A stretch of 64,000 nt of DNA from Sanghuangporus weigelae. Taxonomy: Eukaryota; Basidiomycota; Agaricomycetes; Hymenochaetales; Hymenochaetaceae. The position numbers and the translations under genes were made by a program. How positions within the stretch are numbered: the stretch's first letter is position 1; the number at the start of each line of letters is the position of its first letter. Below the pieces are notes generated by a model. It saw nothing but the letters and a program-made list of their open reading frames with translations. It was not told where the DNA came from and did not search any database. Below, in pieces: positions 58,409 to 64,000 of this stretch. The DNA lies in NCBI GenBank assembly GCA_033182465.1, contig CP137323.1, positions 2,108,001-2,172,000 of the forward strand. The letters run 5' to 3'.

Positions 58409-60249
58409 ATGGACGTCGATGCATCTGAAGTTCGTTTGATGAAAGAAGTCGTTGAGACGAAGGAGAATATTTGCTTTCTCAGTAAAATTCCTGTCGAGCT
58501 CATCGAGAATATCCTAACCTTAATCGGGCGCCCGAGAGACATCTTAAGCTTTGCGCTAGCGTCAAAGGCGTGTTTCAATACCGCATTGACTTTAATGTAC
58601 CATCATGTGGATTGGACAATAGGTCCCATATATCCGAGGCTTCGGGAAGCAGCTTTGCGCAGCGCACAATTTCTTCTTGAACACCCAGGCCTCCTCGCTG
58701 CCACGCGCGTTCTGCGCGTGTCCGAGAGGAAGTTCGTCAGGATTAACGACACGAAGCTATTTCTCGACTATTCGTATAACGAGGCTCCTGTCCAGCCAGC
58801 CCGGAAGGTTCGGCACTGGAATGGTCCGCCGCTTCATGCGCAAAATCGCAGTTTTCCGGAGACATTCCGGGCGACGAATATTGTGCTCAGACTTCTCCCG
58901 CGATTCACGGGTCTTATCGAACTCACCTTGCGAAGCATCACTCTTCCTCGTACGTTCTACCAGAGCCTCCACGCATTATCCAGCTCGCAGCTGCGTCGTC
59001 TTACTATTCGACATTGTCGTTTATCAACACGCTACCCTACTGGCTACGATCCCTCTCAATTGCAGCTCACGGAGCTTACACTCTTCCATGTGCACTCACG
59101 ATTGGCGAAGCTTAAATCATTGATAAAACTCGCACGAAGCCACTCTCTACGCATCTTGCGATTAGATAGGTCTATGGGGCGTGCCCTCGGTTCTCTGATT
59201 GCGAATGGACTCTCTCCCTCTGTCCACACCCTCGAGCTGGACTGGCGCGGGAATGGCCAGCCCAGTCGCAAGTCTTGCGAACTGCTCTTTTTCTTCTTGA
59301 ATAACTGCAGATATATTCGCCATATCGAACTCACGGACATGGGGAAACTAGACTCGCTTGACTCTTACCCGGCAAATAAACGCCTGAAGCCGAATGCTCT
59401 ACCCTCTCTTACCAGCATTGCCGTACCCGTTCCCTACTTGGAAATGCTCCTCATGGGACGTGCTATCGACAGTATAACAATTACGGACACGACTTTGAGG
59501 GAGACAAGCACGATGAGCCCGATGCTCAAGTTTTTGACCGTGGATGAGATCTCGGATGTTTTGAATACCCTGCAACGAGCATCAATATCGCTTCAATCTC
59601 TTAAATTCAATTTACGCACATGGGACAAGGAATTGTTCTACATGCTCGCTAGGAAGCAAAGTAAATTGAAGGAGCTCCATGTTGCCTATCAGTATGGGGA
59701 AGTAGACGATGTGAGTACTAAATTTGGCCAACTTCTTCTCTCGCTTATGACTAATTTGTCGGTTTTACGTAGGCATTTTACATGACACTTGGCAACCTAA
59801 TAGAATTTCCACATCTTGAACGGTTCCATCTTTACCGGTTTGGCGATACTATGGCTGGAGGAGAGGACGACCGCTTCATCGATCAGAAAGAATACATGAT
59901 TATCTGGCAGCTTTACATGCCTAATCTTTGCGAGGTCGCGTTATCTCCCGACATCATTTGGTCGCGTTCTCCCGCTATGCCTCATGCTCCGGGTGGTCGA
60001 AAAGTAAAGCGTTCGTGGTCTCGGTACGCCGTCGAGGCTATGGAGGGCGTTGAAGGACTCATAGTCGTTCCATGTCCGAAAGAAGCTCGAAAATATGAGG
60101 CTGCTGGAAGGGACCGCCGGAATCCTCGCCAGTTCGTAAACGCATTTCCGAATGTCCATTTCATGACACATTTGCACCCACCAAATAATGCGGTGCACGA
60201 GGTTGTTCCCGAAGATTTCGTGGAGGAAGAAGATGTGGATTTTCATTAG
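58409..60249 (+). CDS. F-box-like protein with leucine-rich region
   Basis: Two exons (58409-59710 and 59773-60249) sum to 593 codons, 592 residues. After a short acidic N-terminus (MDVDASEVRLMKEVVE) an F-box-like motif reads LSKIPVELIENILTLI then RDILSFALASKACFNTALTL, as in agaricomycete F-box proteins (residues about 30-75). The rest has irregular leucine-rich stretches (FTGLIELTLRSITLPRTF; LQLTELTLFHVHS; LRILRLDRSMGR), the usual substrate-side region. The end is acidic (EDFVEEEDVDFH). F-box proteins link substrates to the SCF ubiquitin ligase through Skp1; this is inferred from the motif. The targets are unknown. Such genes are numerous and fast-evolving in basidiomycetes. Confidence 0.8.
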
Positions 60250-61247
60250 CGGGCCGAATACAAAGATATTCGGTCCTTTACTTGACTTTTACCTTTCTCA
60301 TATTGTATTTGTTACCGTCATGACGATGCTCTTCCCTACCGAGCCTTCTTGATATGTTGTATCTATGAACGTTCGACTTTGTTGTACCCTGCGTTTGGAC
60401 TCTGTATGGTGTGTTCATTCATATAGCCGGGTGCCCAAGCGCCCTGTATCTTGTATCATGCGAAAGTCCTGCAAACAGATGTACACTATAGTATCTCATA
60501 TGCATTCGTCCATTTAAATAGTTACCGGGTCTCGCATGGATGAATATTTTGAAGTTCCAGCCGACGTCTTCTTTCATTACGTCACAGCCCTTTTCTATAA
60601 CACCCGACCCGATAAAGTACGCGATTCTGGCGATTATTCAGTTTCCGGAAATTTCTCTGTTTAGTTAGGGAGTCAATTTTTCTTGCAACACTTGCAACAC
60701 TGATCCGATTAAAAGATAAATGCAATTCCTGCATGGCCCTCTATGGCCCTTCGCGGAAGGTGTTCTCAACAAAATCGAAAGTACTGCACAGAAATGCTAG
60801 AATAGGAAGGGACCCTTGATTCCAGACCAAGACCCTGAACTAACGGAGGAACTTTTTCCAAGTTTTCCCTTTCTTTCTGTTGGCCTGTTTAGCTCTGTTC
60901 AGCTTTATCTGCCAGTCGAACACGAACAACTTGTTTAAAGCTGCGGATCGTCCAATCTCTGCTGAAGGCAGAGTCCAGCTAACATTGACTCTTTATATTA
61001 AATTTACGTATGTCCCTGGTAACTTGCCTTTCGGGTTGCCATTAGCACGGGACCTTCGCGGATCATCATTCAATTTCTGGCTTCATCGCTAAACTTTACT
61101 GGATTATTGCCGAGATGTAACATAATATGCAGCACGGGAGAAGACGGCCGACACGGGGAATAAAGAAAAAGCAGCCCTGTTTCTCCTTGTGTCTTCTCTG
61201 CCCACTTTTGCGGTCTCTCTCGTTGAAGCCTGGCTGCGGACGAAATC
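60250..61247. other. Intergenic DNA
   Basis: About 1.0 kb between the F-box gene and the third DUF6534 gene, with no recognisable coding, repeat or RNA feature. Confidence 0.45.
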
Positions 61248-63041
61248 ATGAGCGAGACTTCAACACTACCTGCGATTGATAACACTGTGAGTCATCGATG
61301 TCATGTTCTCTTGCCATATCCTGACATATCTCAGTACGGGGCTCTGTTGATCGGGACCATGTGAGTTTCGCACCTCATTCAAGAACTGGGCTGCAATTAC
61401 TGAAGAGAAACATGCTGTATAGACTTGCAATGGGGTAAGCGAAGTCAGACCTGGTGGCAAATGGCAAGTTACTGAAAGCGTATCGCTGCAGACTTTGGGG
61501 GGCAGCCACAGTCCAGCTGTACTATTATTTCAATGTGCGCTGGGATGCATTTGCGCAAATACGTGTTCTCATGTTTACTTTGTCCCCGAATAGCAATTCC
61601 CGAATGATGAGTGGCGATTAAAAGCTCTGGTATGCGCTACTCCACAATTACAGATCTTGAGCTGAATGAAACGGCGTGCCAGGTCGTCGCGATTTGGACC
61701 CTCGACACTACTCACCAAGGGCTGATATCGCATACTTGTTATGCGTATCTTGTCACCAACTACGCGAATCCTCCGTTTCTCTTTACCATCACTCCGTCTC
61801 TAGCGGTACGTCCGACATTGACCATAAATATCTTCCAAGTCATTGAATCCAATATGAAGGTCATGGTGCTTATTAGCGTGAGCTATTTTCGTCTCCGAAG
61901 CCGTGAGATTAGCTTGTTCAGAGATCTCCAGGGTATCGTTTGCTTTCTTGTACAGAGCTTTTTGCTGTACAGAGTATGGAGGTGTAAGTTCTTTCGTCTT
62001 ACTTTGTAGGGCGTGCATTCACGGTTTTGCCATAGTAAGCGAGAAAAATATGTTTCTTGTGATATTCCTATTCGCAATGAGTGTCGCACAGTTCGTCACA
62101 ACAGCGCGTGAGTATGCTCCGCCTCCATAGTAGAGTCGCATCGCTTATCAATTGTATCGAATTTGGAGTGTATTATGCCAAAGGGTCAGTACGCAGCTAT
62201 AGTTGGCAGATTCATCGTCAATGCCTGTGCTAATTGGTCTATTCAAGTGCAAAGCTGACCGTATTAACGCTTCCGAGCATAGCGTGGCTGTCCAAACTTG
62301 TGAACAGTCTGTCCGCAGGGACTGATGTCTCTATCGCTGCTGTTCTCATATACCTGCTTCACCGATCGCGGACTGGTTTCAGGCGATCCGAGACGCTCAT
62401 TAACAGATTGATCTTCTTCACGATCAACACCAGCGCTCTCACGAGCCTTTGTGCCGTCTTCTCCGTCATTTTCGTACGTGTGCCGTTTTGATGCCCCATC
62501 CGCTTTGATCCCAATGTAAATCATTGATGAACTTTGTCAACAAGGTAACGTTATATCCAGATGCGCTCATATATGTTGCGTTTTATGTGAATATCAGCAA
62601 GAGTTCGTTCTCGTTCGTTCTTGGTTATTTAATTTTACTCACGGAGTTTCAAGTGTATACAAATACATTTTTCGCAACGTACGTCGCCCGTTCTACCTTC
62701 TGATCGAACGCCAACAGAGACATCAATGGATTCACAGACTGAATGCACGGAAATCTACGCGAGACGGCTTCGACTCAACTTACAACCAAGGGTCATCAAT
62801 GATTTTGTCTCGGGGACGGTCGGAAGCCCCGCCTCGGTCTGCAAACAGGGTATGTGTCCGACTTTCTAGAGTAGAAAAACGCGCATCTTTATCGCCATCC
62901 TGCCTTTCGCAGTCGCAAAATAGCCGTCTTGCAATCCGCGTAGAGACGGAGACCATGCAAGATGCCGATAACATCGTCCTTGGTGACCTGGAACACAGCG
63001 GAGTAAAGGTATCCGATCGGTATTCAATTCGAAATTTTTAA
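61248..63041 (+). CDS. DUF6534 seven-span membrane protein, copy C
   Basis: The start ATG at 61248 gives MSETSTLPAIDNT, then across a short intron YGALLIGT and LWGAATVQLYYYFN, QFPNDEWRLKAL, and TLDTTHQGLISHTCYAYLVT followed by NYANPPFL, all typical of DUF6534 proteins. Further on are RSETLINRLIFFTINTSALT (62389-62448), YVAFYVNISKVYTNTFFAT across short introns, LNARKSTRDGF and a hydrophilic tail (SQNSRLAIRVETETMQD) with the stop at 63039-63041. About ten introns of roughly 50 nt are present. Function is unknown. It is on the strand opposite to copies A and B and more diverged from them than they are from each other; the start region lacks the FGAMFIG form. Confidence 0.78.
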
Positions 63042-63562
63042 GTCCTTGCTGAACCCCGTTTCAATTTGCTTCCGCGGCAGCCGGTATACGACGACTCTGA
63101 GCACACCTTCTCTTACGAAAACAAAATAATTCACCATTGAACGTAAATTACATCACAAGCGTCTTCTTATGACGGGTTTTTGGTTATCCTCATCTCTCCG
63201 CTCTGTTCCTTCTTTGGATTTTCATACATCGCATGGTTACAGCTGGACTGCCTTTTTCGCTACATCGTCCTACATAGTTATTTATGATTATTGTATATAA
63301 AAGGGCAGTCGATCATCGACGAGGTGGAAAGGAAATTTGCAGTCGTACAGTATGGGAGGCTTATCCCGCTCTTATAAATGACTTTTTTTTGCATATTAGA
63401 TCAATCTATCCATCTATGTACAGAGTTAACCAGTAGTTTATACATCCTTTACAGGTAGAGTAAGCAAAATCCACGTCTATTTCAATCTATTAGATTCATC
63501 CGAACTTAAATAACGGCGGGCCTGATAAGCAATCCGAGTGGTTCTATGTTCATGATATCTAG
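63042..63562. other. Convergent spacer
   Basis: The 3' flank of two convergent genes, AT-rich; nothing recognised. Confidence 0.45.
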
Positions 63563-64000
63563 CTAGCTAGAATTGTGTTCAGCGAGACCGCAATAAACGT
63601 GAGTGGAAAACTGAAGCGAAGATGGAGACGTCGGAGACTTGTCCAAATGATCGAAGACAAGAGAAAATCTATTCATCGTTAGATCCTTCCAGCATGTCAA
63701 GCTGAGAAGCTTCAAGTTGTACAAATGCGATGTCAGACCATGATCTAATAAATGAATAGAATAGAAAGTAATACCGATAAGAGGGCACGTTTCTCCGAGA
63801 CCGCGTACCGCGGCTAACAGCGCCTCCAAGTCCTCTGCGATTTCCTGGGCTCTCAGCATGCTTACGAGTTGCTGTTGAGACTCTGTTGCGACTGAGCTTG
63901 AGCTTGGTATGCCAGAGATCAAGGACGGTGAAATGCTCCCAGGAGTGGACAATGTCGACGAAAGTATAGCCAACTCGTTCGCTACCACACGTGCAGATGA
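63563..64000 (-). CDS. 3' end of an unidentified gene, cut by the right window edge
   Basis: A minus-strand frame open to the window edge reads SSARVVANELAILSSTL and later ATESQQQLVSMLRAQEIAED then LEALLAAVRGLGETCPLI, plausible helical protein. An intron is likely at about 63725-63772 (donor GTATTA, acceptor ATTAG). After it the frame continues to a stop at 63563, although a neighbouring frame (WSDIAFVQLEASQLDMLEGS, then NDE and stop) looks more protein-like, so the last exon is uncertain. The family is not recognised. Confidence 0.4.
   Translation of the reverse strand, partial: SSARVVANELAILSSTLSTPGSISPSLISGIPSSSSVATESQQQLVSMLRAQEIAEDLEALLAAVRGLGETCPLIGITFYSIHLLDHGLTSHLYNLKLLSLTCWKDLTMNRFSLVFDHLDKSPTSPSSLQFSTHVYCGLAEHNSS

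Overview
The window is nuclear DNA of a filamentous basidiomycete, most likely an agaricomycete. Introns are many, short (about 45-90 nt) and mostly GT-AG, genes are close together on both strands, and several families are typical of that group: NACHT-WD40 receptors, DUF6534 membrane proteins and TRK potassium transporters with a long hydrophilic loop. The species cannot be read from the sequence. No rRNA gene, convincing tRNA, CRISPR array or retroelement was found.

Layout. (1) 0-5.3 kb: a tandem pair of MFS anion/cation symporter genes on the minus strand; the left one runs off the window, and about 0.7 kb of upstream DNA was duplicated with them. (2) 5.7-11.7 kb: TRK transporter A and a PinX1/PXR1-type G-patch protein. 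(3) 11.7-13.9 kb: intergenic DNA with a 668-bp TA-flanked MITE. (4) 13.9-28.4 kb: a direct tandem duplication of a unit holding a nine-exon C2-like/NACHT/WD40 receptor gene, a small SUR7/PalI-like pseudogene fragment and a SUR7/PalI-like four-span membrane gene. Both receptors look intact with 14 WD repeats each; the second membrane gene has decayed. (5) 28.5-33.4 kb: a large protein joining a RecB-type Fe-S nuclease, an RNase H-like region and an SF1 helicase, with one apparent frame break. (6) 33.8-37.4 kb: TRK transporter B, so two TRK paralogs bracket the receptor/helicase block.

(7) 38.8-45.5 kb: a cytochrome b2-type dehydrogenase, the PP2A leucine carboxyl methyltransferase (PPM1) and TIM22, flanked by two paralogous small secretory/membrane proteins with a C-x4-C motif and matching introns. 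(8) 45.8-51.4 kb: two tandem DUF6534 membrane genes; a third lies at 61.2-63.0 kb on the other strand. (9) 51.4-58.4 kb: gene-poor DNA with a 96-residue secreted protein, an imperfect palindrome and HUB1/UBL5. (10) 58.4-60.2 kb: an F-box-like protein. A gene fragment lies at the right edge.

Housekeeping genes (HUB1, TIM22, PPM1, PXR1) are interleaved with families that duplicate fast (NACHT-WD40, DUF6534, MFS, TRK, small secreted proteins). The points most worth checking are the receptor/membrane-gene tandem unit, the adjacent nuclease-helicase, the GC-AG intron needed to read HUB1, the AKL C-terminus of the cytochrome b2-like enzyme, and the new small C-x4-C protein family. Gene models marked as summed were checked by adding exon lengths by hand and confirming a whole number of codons.
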